From Bradyrhizobium sp. KBS0727 (GTDB lineage Bacteria > Pseudomonadota > Alphaproteobacteria > Rhizobiales > Xanthobacteraceae), in assembly GCF_005937885.2 (NCBI RefSeq), contig NZ_CP042176.1:6815501-6879500 (forward strand): 64,000 nucleotides of DNA, written 5' to 3'. The notes under the pieces were generated by a model. That model ran no database searches. It saw only the letters and a program-made list of their open reading frames with translations, and was not told the DNA's origin. A program made the translations under genes and the position numbers. The first letter of the stretch is position 1. The number at the start of each line of letters is the position of its first letter. This document shows, piece by piece, positions 57,641 through 64,000 of this stretch.

Positions 57641-58089
57641 TGCGCCACCATAAATTGTTAATTATTCATAAAAAATATCTGCACCATCTCGATATCATCA
57701 GGTTTTGTGGCGCGGAAGGGGCCCTTTGGTGGACATGCGTCGTGAAGGGGAGCGTTAAAACCCCCTCGCATCAACATTTTCTTAAATGAAAACAACAGCC
57801 TAGCCCACAGATCGGACCGCCGAGCAAATTAGCCATACTAACCGGAAATCCACGAGTCCGGCCTGGTTAAGCCAAATTTCCGCCATCCATCGGCCAAACA
57901 GCCGTCTGGACGATCGATAAAATTCTCCACAATCCAGCAGGACGAACTTTAAGCTGTTTTGCGCTTTCCTGCCGCATGCCACCGGTTTTAAGCAGACTAA
58001 AACCTCCCCCGCCCATCCTGACGCGAGCGAAATGATCCGGTCACGAGCGGGCAGCACAAGCCCGTCGATGCCCGGACAAGGGGCGTCAG
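57641..58089. other. AT-rich divergent control region between adhesin and proteinase genes
   Basis: About 450 bp with no gene I can support. The 150 bases next to the adhesin start are markedly AT-rich for this genome (for example ATATTTTTTATGAATAATTA on the minus strand). A four-codon frame, ATG 57651 to TGA 57637, overlaps the adhesin's TTG start. GGAAGGGGCCCTTTGG near 57715 is a small palindrome. No sigma-54 or FixK site was found. Confidence 0.6.
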
Positions 58090-58908
58090 ATGGGAATATC
58101 GGTTCAATTGCGCACATGGCGCGCGCTCATGCTTGCCTGCGGCCTGCTCTGGTTCGGAGCGGGAGCCCCGGTGAGCGCCGCAACGCTGCTCTCGCCTGGG
58201 CCTGCGACCCTGATCCGGAAGTCGGCTGAGCCGTTCGGGCTCTCGGCATCTTCCCTCACCGGCGGTGGGCTCTACGACAAATGGCAGGGCGTGCAGCGCC
58301 GTCTCGAGGATGAACTGGTGCAGCTCGCGCTGTGCGAGGGCGATCCCGACCGCTGTGCGTCGTCGGCCGCGCTGCAATTCCTGGCCATTGTCGATGCCGG
58401 CAGGCTTCGCGAAGGCCGCGCCCGGCTCGGCGAGGTCAACCGCGCGCTCAACCTCGCGATCCGCCCGGTGAGCGATCTTGCCCAGTATGGCCAGATCGAC
58501 GTCTGGAGTTCTCCGCTGGCGACCCTCGCAAGGGGCGGCGGCGATTGCGAGGACTACGCGATTGCGAAATTCGTGGCCTTGCGCCTCGCCGGGGTCGCGC
58601 CCGAGGACCTGCGAATCGTGGTCATGCACGACACCCTTCGTGGCGACGATCACGCGGTGGCCGCAGCCAGGCTCGACGGCCGCTGGCTGACGCTGGATAA
58701 CCAGCGCATGGCGATGGTCGAGGATGCCAACGTCAGGAATTACCGGCCGACATTCGTGATCGACCAGCGTCAGGTGATGCGATATGCCGACGCGCCCCTG
58801 CTCGCCAACGCAACCGGACCAATCCCCGCAGCGCCGCTCGCCGTGAGTTCGCTGGCCCGGCCCGACCAGGTCGCGCCCGCCCAAGAGGCCCCGGCGCAAG
58901 CCGATTGA
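58090..58908 (+). CDS. LapG-type transglutaminase-like cysteine proteinase (BTLCP)
   Basis: 272 residues with a Sec signal (ALMLACGLLWFGAGAPVSA). The BTLCP triad is in place: Cys153 (GGGDCEDYAIAKF), His188 (GDDHAVAAARLDG) and Asp203 (LTLDNQ). LapG of Pseudomonas is the model: a periplasmic, calcium-dependent proteinase that cuts the N-terminus of the giant adhesin LapA and frees it from the cell, and is held inactive by LapD at high c-di-GMP. Here the gene is divergent from a giant adhesin, exactly the expected partner. A Pro/Ala-rich tail ends the protein. No LapD is in the window. Confidence 0.9.
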   Translation: MGISVQLRTWRALMLACGLLWFGAGAPVSAATLLSPGPATLIRKSAEPFGLSASSLTGGGLYDKWQGVQRRLEDELVQLALCEGDPDRCASSAALQFLAIVDAGRLREGRARLGEVNRALNLAIRPVSDLAQYGQIDVWSSPLATLARGGGDCEDYAIAKFVALRLAGVAPEDLRIVVMHDTLRGDDHAVAAARLDGRWLTLDNQRMAMVEDANVRNYRPTFVIDQRQVMRYADAPLLANATGPIPAAPLAVSSLARPDQVAPAQEAPAQAD

Positions 58909-59031
58909 CAAACATCCACCCAGCAATTTCATTGCGCGGTGAAGGCTGAGAGGCGGCGGCCATAACGACTCGAGCTTGCTTTCTGCAGCCTTTGCGTTTC
59001 TTCTCCTTGTCCTCGCTGGGCGGAGCTTCGA

Positions 59032-60147
59032 ATGCGCATCATCATACTGGCTGTCGCGGCAGCCCTGATCGGGACGGCATTTTCCGTCCGCGCCGAAGAC
59101 ACGCCCGAATCCGACCGTTCACTGCGTGACGTTCTGCCGCTGTTCGAGACCAATCGCTGCGCCGGGGTCAAGGACACCGCGGGGCAGTTGTTCTGCGGCG
59201 ATCCCGACCTGCTCAGCACCGGTGCGCGGCTGAACGTCGCGGTACAGGAGCGGCTGGACCGAATCGCCGACCGCCGGATGGCGATCGAAGAGAACGTCGA
59301 ATGGATCCAGAACCGCGATCTGAGTTGCGGAATCTTCGACCGGCAAAGCACCGCAAGCCTGCAAGTTGCCCCGGTCAAGGCCTGCCTGCTGAAGCAGACC
59401 GAAGAGCGGATCGCCATCCTGAACGATCCGAATTTCGATTGCCTCGCCATCAATACCACCGCCGGCGTGCTGATCTGCGGCGATCCCGGATTGGCGATCG
59501 CCGACAAGGAACTCAACGGCCAGGTTCTCGCGCTGATCGGCAAGATGAAAGAGGACGAGGCCAAGGCAGCCTTCAGCGAATATGCCAGATGGACCCGCTC
59601 GCGCGATCGCAAATGCGATCTGGACGACAAGGACAACGTGCCCGTGGCTGAATTGTCGGCGCCGGAAAAATGCCTGGCAGCCCAGATCGATCGCAAGACC
59701 GCCGAGGTGATCGCGGCCAAGGGCGATCCGAAACGGGTGTTCGGTCGGTTGACGGTCGCGGCTTCGCCCGACGAAGACGCCGTCGACCTCTGCGTCGCGC
59801 AGATTCATTCAGCCAATACCTGCGGCGACTTCCTGCGGGTCAGCCGCATCATCCAGATCGATACCGAGGTGTCGGCGGAGCAGGCGCTCGTCACCGCCGA
59901 AGTCGAAATGAAGGTTCTGTCGCCCTTTGCCGTTTGCAGCCCGGTCGCCTCGAATTGCACCGGGACCTGCTGGGACCTGCGATCGGGGCAGCCGAAGTCT
60001 GCGCCGGGAAGCCGTGACAGCCTGCCGATCGCGCACCGGCTCCGAATCGAGAAATCGTTCGCGTTTCAAAAGACCGACAGCGGCTGGCGCTGCAATACGC
60101 CGGCGCTGCAGCCGATCGAACTCGGCGTCGCGCTGCGCGGCCCTTAA
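59032..60147 (+). CDS. Exported protein with two LprI-like domains
   Basis: 371 residues with signal peptide (IIILAVAAALIGTAFSVRA). Two Cys-rich LprI/DUF1311-like modules, about 40-120 (RCAGVKDTAGQLFCGDPDLL) and about 135-215 (FDCLAINTTAGVLICGDPGLA), the pattern of lysozyme-inhibitor LprI N-terminal domains. The C-terminal part (about 235-371) has further paired cysteines (DLCVAQIHSANTCGD, CSPVASNCTGTCWD) and is not recognised. Periplasmic. It starts 123 bp after the proteinase gene on the same strand; whether they work together is unknown. Confidence 0.65.
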   Translation: MRIIILAVAAALIGTAFSVRAEDTPESDRSLRDVLPLFETNRCAGVKDTAGQLFCGDPDLLSTGARLNVAVQERLDRIADRRMAIEENVEWIQNRDLSCGIFDRQSTASLQVAPVKACLLKQTEERIAILNDPNFDCLAINTTAGVLICGDPGLAIADKELNGQVLALIGKMKEDEAKAAFSEYARWTRSRDRKCDLDDKDNVPVAELSAPEKCLAAQIDRKTAEVIAAKGDPKRVFGRLTVAASPDEDAVDLCVAQIHSANTCGDFLRVSRIIQIDTEVSAEQALVTAEVEMKVLSPFAVCSPVASNCTGTCWDLRSGQPKSAPGSRDSLPIAHRLRIEKSFAFQKTDSGWRCNTPALQPIELGVALRGP

Positions 60148-60151
60148 GCGG

Positions 60152-60402
60152 TTTCGAGCGAAGCATGTACCGGTTCGCGTAAAGAAAACGCGTCAAAACA
60201 ATTAGCAAAGCCTGGTTCTGATTCAATCAGAACCGATAAGGCTTTAGCGAATAGGTCCGCCGTTGCAGCGCGCATTCCTGCAGCCCGATCGTTCAATTTA
60301 GGCGTCAAGCCATGACGCGCTGCATCCCGGATTTCCGCGGTCGTCCCCGCCAACAATGACAACAAGCATGATTCAGGCTCCGTTTTAAGGAGCTTGAATC
60401 AC
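60152..60402. repeat. Dispersed repeat-like intergenic sequence with terminal hairpin
   Basis: The wording CCGGTTCGCGTAAAGAAAACGCGTCAAAACA and GGTTCTGATTCAATCAGAACC (the latter a perfect palindrome) is, from memory, a common intergenic repeat of Bradyrhizobium. It ends with TGATTCAGGCTCC..GGAGCTTGAATCA (60369-60401), a 13-bp stem with one mismatch. No gene seen. Confidence 0.5.
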
Positions 60403-60411
60403 GCCTCAGGT

Positions 60412-60504
60412 GACACCATCAACAACGAACCCGGCATTTCTAAGTCTCTCGGCGTAAAGGTTCCGTCGGCACTGATCGCCACTGCCGATGAGGTGATCGA
60501 ATAA
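60412..60504 (+). pseudogene. Relic of an ABC substrate-binding protein gene (C-terminus only)
   Basis: In frame up to the stop at 60502-60504 the translation is INNEPGISKSLGVKVPSALI then ATADEVIE, which matches the characteristic end of ABC_sub_bind proteins (..INLKTAKALGLxVPxxLLARADEVIE). Nothing upstream belongs to such a gene; the repeat element abuts it directly. So only about 30 codons survive. Confidence 0.7.
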
Positions 60505-60767
60505 AGAACCTTCGGTTACAGGGCATGAGTCCGTTTCTGTGAAGGTTTGCGGATGCCGGCCCCTTGACGGTGGTGCGGCGCACACTTGGGCCGGCGTACA
60601 GGTATCAAGGAAAGCGTGATCACTGAACAACGCAGCAACATTATGCGAAGCCTTCAAATTACTTCGCAAGCTAAACTCGTGGTCATGACCGACCAGCTGG
60701 CCTTTTGGCCAATCAAGAATAAGGGGGCAGCTGCGCCTCTTTCGGGTTCGCCGCCCCAACACGCCGC
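60505..60767. other. Non-coding stretch
   Basis: Probably the former downstream flank of the lost binding-protein gene. I see no start, signal peptide or family match in either direction. TGGCC-TTTT-GGCCA near 60700 is a short hairpin that could end transcription of the minus-strand gene at 60768. Confidence 0.45.
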
Positions 60768-61274
60768 TCAATACTGATATTGATATTGGTTCGGGCATAC
60801 ATACTGCCCGTACGTATCGTAATAGCAGCCGTTATTGTAGTTGTTGTTGTAGTAGCCGTAGGCTCCTGCCGCAGCGGCGGCTCCCACAGCGGCAGCACCA
60901 TAACCCGGGCGATAGTAGCCGCCACCATAACCCGGGTATCCCGCGATTGGACGGCCCGGACGACCTGGCCGACCTGCAATTGGGTAGCCCGGACGTCCCG
61001 GACGGCCCGCTATTGGATGACCGGGGTGTGGACGACCAGCGACGCGATAGCCGCGACCGCCATGGATGCGTCCGGCATGAACAGCGCCGCCCCGAACGTG
61101 GGCTGCACGCATGCCACCTCCGTGGAAACCGCCAGCGCGCATGCCGCCACCATGAAATCCGCCGCCACCACGGAACCCGCCACCACCGCCACGGCGGGCG
61201 AGCGCGTCCTCTGGAATGAGGCTCACGGTAATGAGAACTAGCACTGCCACAACAGCAAGAATGTATCGAAGCAT
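60768..61274 (-). CDS. Glycine-rich secreted or surface protein
   Basis: 168 residues from ATG 61274, four bases after a perfect GGAGGG. One N-terminal hydrophobic segment (YILAVVAVLVLITVSLI) ending ALARR, then a low-complexity chain: GGGGGFRGGGGFHGGGMRAGG, HGG/RGG repeats rich in His and Arg, (I/Y)AGRPGRPG repeats, and a Tyr/Asn/Gln tail (YNNNYNNGCYYDTYGQY) with two cysteines. Probably periplasmic or surface-associated; function unknown. A FixK/FNR box centred 86 bp upstream suggests oxygen control. Confidence 0.75.
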   Translation of the reverse strand: MLRYILAVVAVLVLITVSLIPEDALARRGGGGGFRGGGGFHGGGMRAGGFHGGGMRAAHVRGGAVHAGRIHGGRGYRVAGRPHPGHPIAGRPGRPGYPIAGRPGRPGRPIAGYPGYGGGYYRPGYGAAAVGAAAAAGAYGYYNNNYNNGCYYDTYGQYVCPNQYQYQY

Positions 61275-61353
61275 GGTTCCCTCCGTTACTTGGGGTGCCA
61301 TGCAGACAGATTGGCACCCGACAATAGCCTCCGTTTCTCATCAAGTTCGGACT

Positions 61354-61367
61354 TTGACCTAGATCAA
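61354..61367 (-). promoter_or_regulatory. FixK/FNR box for the glycine-rich protein gene
   Basis: TTGACCTAGATCAA fits the FixK2/FNR pattern TTGA-N6-TCAA (TTGAC-N4-ATCAA). The dyad reads on both strands; its centre (61360.5) is 86 bp before ATG 61274, right for activation at -41.5 with a leader of about 45 bases. Confidence 0.72.
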
Positions 61368-61497
61368 CCTCCTCGATCACGACCCAACGACTACTGCACC
61401 ATTCGCCTGTCCTCGCGGGCCACGCCCGGACTTACCGCTGGAGCAGACGTTCAGCGGCGCTTTCCGAGCGCAAGGTTCTTGCCGCTCGGCTCGCTCG

Positions 61498-61511
61498 TTG
61501 ACCTAAATCAA
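61498..61511 (+). promoter_or_regulatory. FixK/FNR box for the small secreted protein gene
   Basis: TTGACCTAAATCAA, differing from the previous box by one base. Its centre (61504.5) is 67 bp before ATG 61572, which allows a class II site at -41.5 and a leader of about 25 bases that includes the GAGAGG ribosome-binding site. Confidence 0.72.
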
Positions 61512-61571
61512 GTGGTCGACAAACCGGCGAGTGATAGCCTGCGCCTTTCTGTGACAACTGGAGAGGAAGCA

Positions 61572-61898
61572 ATGATCAGACCCGCCGTCGTTGCGCTCGC
61601 ACTGTGCGTTATGTCCTCAGCACAGAGTATGCCGTTCGTCCCACTTCAGCAGCCGAACAATTCGGTCATTCCAGTTCGCCAAGGATGTGGTCTGGGACGT
61701 CAACTGGTCGATGGCATCTGCGTATCTAACACCAAGGTGCGTGCCGCGGTCCGCAAGTGCAGCGCTCGAGGAATGCGCATGGTGAACGGTCGCTGTGAAC
61801 CACGCGCGCGACCTGCTGCCACCCCTGCCGCGGCGCGACCTGCTGCGGCGCCACCTACGACCCAGCAACCTGCGGCCACTCCCGCCACGCCGCGTTGA
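61572..61898 (+). CDS. Small secreted Cys- and Pro/Ala-rich protein
   Basis: 108 residues from ATG 61572 (GAGAGG upstream). Signal peptide MIRPAVVALALCVMSSAQSM; mature part has two related Cys pairs, GCGLGRQLVDGICV and KCSARGMRMVNGRCE, each of the C-x(n)-(V/L)(D/N)G-x-C type, then a C-terminal Pro/Ala/Thr-rich tail. The frame is open further upstream but without a ribosome-binding site. Not recognised. Likely co-regulated with the divergent glycine-rich protein through twin FixK/FNR boxes. Confidence 0.7.
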   Translation: MIRPAVVALALCVMSSAQSMPFVPLQQPNNSVIPVRQGCGLGRQLVDGICVSNTKVRAAVRKCSARGMRMVNGRCEPRARPAATPAAARPAAAPPTTQQPAATPATPR

Positions 61899-62350
61899 TT
61901 GGCGCGCGCAAGCGTTGACGCGCCTCTGACCTCAGTGGCCGATTAGTGCTGGCGCAAAGTTCGCGACGGCGGTGCTCGCAGCAAATTGGGGCTTGCGCCT
62001 ATGTGATCCCGTCAGGAAGGTACATTGACGCGTGGCTGCGGCGCCGCTGAGCCCTGAGGAGTGCCGCGCGACCTGCATGACCGTATGTCTCCTTTGAGAC
62101 ACGCAGGCTGATGGTGATGATGCCTGTTGATAGGGGTAGATCGGAAGTCATCGGCGGACGGTCAAAACGGCGCGATTGACCCGGAGCGATCAATGACCCG
62201 GTCTGCCGCTTGCTAACGCGGTCCCAGTCAATGCCGCACGGTCTGGAGTTGGATGACCACAGCGGTTGGGTCGGATGTCACGGTCTATGGCCATAGCGCC
62301 CGGCGCGTCACGCGCCCGTCTAGACCGCTCTCCCGCGCGAGCTTAGCAAG
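61899..62350. other. Non-coding stretch between convergent genes
   Basis: About 450 bp. No reading frame with a start signal and plausible product on either strand; no repeat family recognised. AGCTT-AGC-AAGCT near 62340 overlaps the end of the transporter gene and is too weak to call a terminator. Confidence 0.5.
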
Positions 62351-63802
62351 CTAAATGTGCCCAAGCAGCATCCACCACAGGGGGCCGATGAAAAGCCAGA
62401 TCGCCAAATAAATGACGCTCATGATGAAACCGATCTTCCACCACTCGGCCTGCGTGACATATCCGGCTCCGAACATGACTGGTCCGGAACCAATCGCATA
62501 TTGTGTCAAGCAGCCGTAGATGTTGCTCAGACTCCCGAGCGCGATCGCTCCGGCGAACGGAGGTATTCCTGCCGCAATCATCAGAGCGAGCGAGAGCGGG
62601 AATAAGGCGCTGATATGAGCGGTTGCACTTGCAAAGAAGTAGTGGGAATAGAAATATATGGTTGCAACGAGCACGTAAACAACGATGAGGCGATATCCCT
62701 GAAGGTACACGCCCAGCTCTCCTCCGAACCATGAGACCATGCCGTATTCGTTCAACTTGGCCGCGAACATGATCAGTAGCCCGATCCAGATCATGGTGTC
62801 CCAGGCCGATTTCTCATTGAGAGCATCATCCCAGGTCAGGACACGGGTGATGAACATTAAGCAAACGCCGATGGCTGCTGCGAGGGTGGCGCTGATCTTC
62901 AATTGCTCGCCAAAAACCCACAACACCAAAAGGCCTAAGAAGATCGCGGCCGTGATGATCTCATTCGAAGACATCGGGCCCATCGTCGCGAGCTCCCGCT
63001 TGGCTAGCGCAGGCGCATCGGGCGTCTGCACGATGTCTGGCGGAACAAGCCACAAAAGTGTCACCGGAATTACCAGCAGACAAAGGAATCCAGGAACGAA
63101 AGCGGCCGCTGCCCAACCAATCCAGGTTATCGTCGCTCCTTGATCTGCTGCCAGCTTGACCGAAAGCGGATTGCCCGCCATGGCCGTGATAAACATACCG
63201 GCGGTAATGATGTTGGCATGGAACGCGCAAAGGATCAGATACCGACCAACCCTCGTCCGCGATTCAGTATTAGGCTCGCTGCCGAGCACTTCAGAAATCG
63301 CGCGAGTGATGGGCAGCATGACGCCACCCGCCCTGGCCGTGATGCTCGGCATTGCCGGAGCGATAATTAATTCTGTTAAGGCAAGACCGTAACCGAGGCC
63401 GATTGTGCGTTTCCCGAGCAAACGCATAAACAGCAACGCAATGCGGCGGCCCAGTCCGCTTTTGATCACGCCCCGTGAAATAAAGAAGGCAAGCATGACG
63501 AGCCAGACCAAATCGGTCCCAGTTGCGTCCACAACCGCGCTAAAGGGAATAACCCCGAGAAGGGTTGCTATCGTCGCACCAATCAGTGCTACAGCCGACA
63601 TCGGTAGCGGCGCGAGGATAATCCCGGTTATTGTTGCCACGAAGATTGCGAACATTTGCCAGGCTTTGACGTTCAATCCATCTGGTGCGGGGATGAACCA
63701 GAGAATGAAGCCGATGGCCAAAGGTACGATGAAGTTGCCCGCTTTGGCCAGATTGGCGAAGGCTGCTGCCTGTCTTGTCGCTTCCGCTTGCGTCGAACTC
63801 AT
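62351..63802 (-). CDS. DASS (SLC13) family anion:sodium symporter
   Basis: 483 residues from ATG 63802 (GGAGGA six bases upstream; a GTG at 63814 overlaps that site). About 11-13 hydrophobic segments; LPMSAVALIGATIATLLGVI, and a conserved ITARAGGVMLPITRAISEVLGSEP..., followed by FHANIITAGMFITAMAGNPL, fit the SNT-like ligand/sodium loops of dicarboxylate transporters; a second one is YFFASATAHISALFPLSLALMIAAGIP. It begins 37 bp after the lactate/malate dehydrogenase gene, so malate, lactate-like or other C4 acids are likely substrates. Confidence 0.88.
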   Translation of the reverse strand: MSSTQAEATRQAAAFANLAKAGNFIVPLAIGFILWFIPAPDGLNVKAWQMFAIFVATITGIILAPLPMSAVALIGATIATLLGVIPFSAVVDATGTDLVWLVMLAFFISRGVIKSGLGRRIALLFMRLLGKRTIGLGYGLALTELIIAPAMPSITARAGGVMLPITRAISEVLGSEPNTESRTRVGRYLILCAFHANIITAGMFITAMAGNPLSVKLAADQGATITWIGWAAAAFVPGFLCLLVIPVTLLWLVPPDIVQTPDAPALAKRELATMGPMSSNEIITAAIFLGLLVLWVFGEQLKISATLAAAIGVCLMFITRVLTWDDALNEKSAWDTMIWIGLLIMFAAKLNEYGMVSWFGGELGVYLQGYRLIVVYVLVATIYFYSHYFFASATAHISALFPLSLALMIAAGIPPFAGAIALGSLSNIYGCLTQYAIGSGPVMFGAGYVTQAEWWKIGFIMSVIYLAIWLFIGPLWWMLLGHI

Positions 63803-63839
63803 CGCGTCCTCCACTCAAGCCATCTCTATGTCTTCGGCG

Positions 63840-64000
63840 CTATTGCTTCAACTTCGCAAGGGCACTCTCTGACGCGGCCTTGACGATTTCGGCACTCTGT
63901 CGCAGTCCATCCTTCTCGTGATCGTTCAGTACCGGATAAGCCATCAGCCTTGCGCCTTGTCCATTGACCAGCATTGGCAGAGACAAGCACACATCGGCTA
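63840..64000 (-). CDS. Lactate/malate dehydrogenase family, C-terminal part
   Basis: The last 52 codons of a minus-strand gene whose start lies beyond the window. It reads ADVCLSLPMLVNGQGARLM, then AYPVLNDHEKDGLRQSAEIV and KAA.. to the stop at 63840. The D-V-x-L-S-L-P-x-x-V-x-x-x-G motif followed by L-x-x-x-E-x-x-x-L-x-x-S-A is the usual end of NAD-dependent lactate/malate dehydrogenases. The transporter gene follows closely, supporting an uptake-and-oxidation pair for a hydroxy acid. Confidence 0.7.
   Translation of the reverse strand, partial: ADVCLSLPMLVNGQGARLMAYPVLNDHEKDGLRQSAEIVKAASESALAKLKQ

Noticed and set aside
57800..58117. 105-codon minus-strand frame upstream of the proteinase
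   Set aside because: Overlaps the proteinase start antisense; no ribosome-binding site or family match.
60406..60798. 130-codon minus-strand frame
   Set aside because: It is antisense to the binding-protein relic and overlaps the end of the Gly-rich gene; its sequence is explained by the complementary strand.

Overview
The window is high-GC DNA from an alphaproteobacterium, most likely of the Bradyrhizobium/Rhodopseudomonas group (Nitrobacteraceae). This rests on gene content (TctC-type binding protein, DUF1488, PilZ paralogues, PrtD/HlyD exporter, many ABC binding proteins), FixK/FNR-type boxes, and several families of palindromic intergenic repeats typical of that group. The group assignment is from memory of such genomes, not from a search. 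No rRNA, tRNA, CRISPR or complete insertion sequence was recognised.

Region by region. 1-6.8 kb holds housekeeping and catabolic singletons: the end of a TctC binding protein, a CitE-like lyase, small secreted proteins, a lysozyme-like secreted protein, a NUDIX hydrolase, a thioesterase, an aldo/keto reductase and a detached copy of its 3' end. 7.7-14.2 kb has a GGDEF-EAL protein coupled to a seven-helix membrane protein, an LLM flavin enzyme, a Gre-like factor that appears to lack the acidic tip, a PilZ protein, a Tat-exported intradiol dioxygenase and an orphan PilZ fragment. 14.5-17.2 kb is a two-amidohydrolase plus Rieske ferredoxin operon. 17.4-24.2 kb has a metallo-beta-lactamase-fold protein, a CinA/PncC amidase, a type I secretion ATPase/adaptor pair, a thioesterase and a LysR regulator. 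24.2-28.2 kb is one very large SARP/cyclase/ATPase regulator.

29.2-38.4 kb is a peptide-type ABC transporter whose operon contains, between its two ATPase genes, an amidase and a tiny AtzG/GatC-like partner, all joined by ATGA overlaps. A second binding protein is divergent. The 209 bp between the two binding-protein genes carries two opposed sigma-54 promoter matches with an imperfect palindrome midway between them, so the locus looks like a nitrogen-scavenging unit.

38.6-60.1 kb is dominated by a 5568-residue surface or secreted protein (40934-57640, minus). It combines a FecR/retention-like N-terminus, a beta-propeller, RTX repeats, two arrays of 309-bp Ig-like repeats, a very long beta-helix-like region and a C-terminal RTX/type I secretion end. 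Next to it, divergently, is a LapG-type cysteine proteinase (BTLCP), and downstream is a CHASE2 nucleotide cyclase. Together with the type I exporter at 19-22 kb this suggests a LapA/LapG-like regulated adhesin with an unusual architecture. No LapD or TolC is in the window.

60.1-64 kb holds repeats, a relic of an ABC binding-protein gene, two divergent small secreted proteins each with a FixK/FNR box at the expected distance, and a DASS transporter following the end of a lactate/malate dehydrogenase gene.
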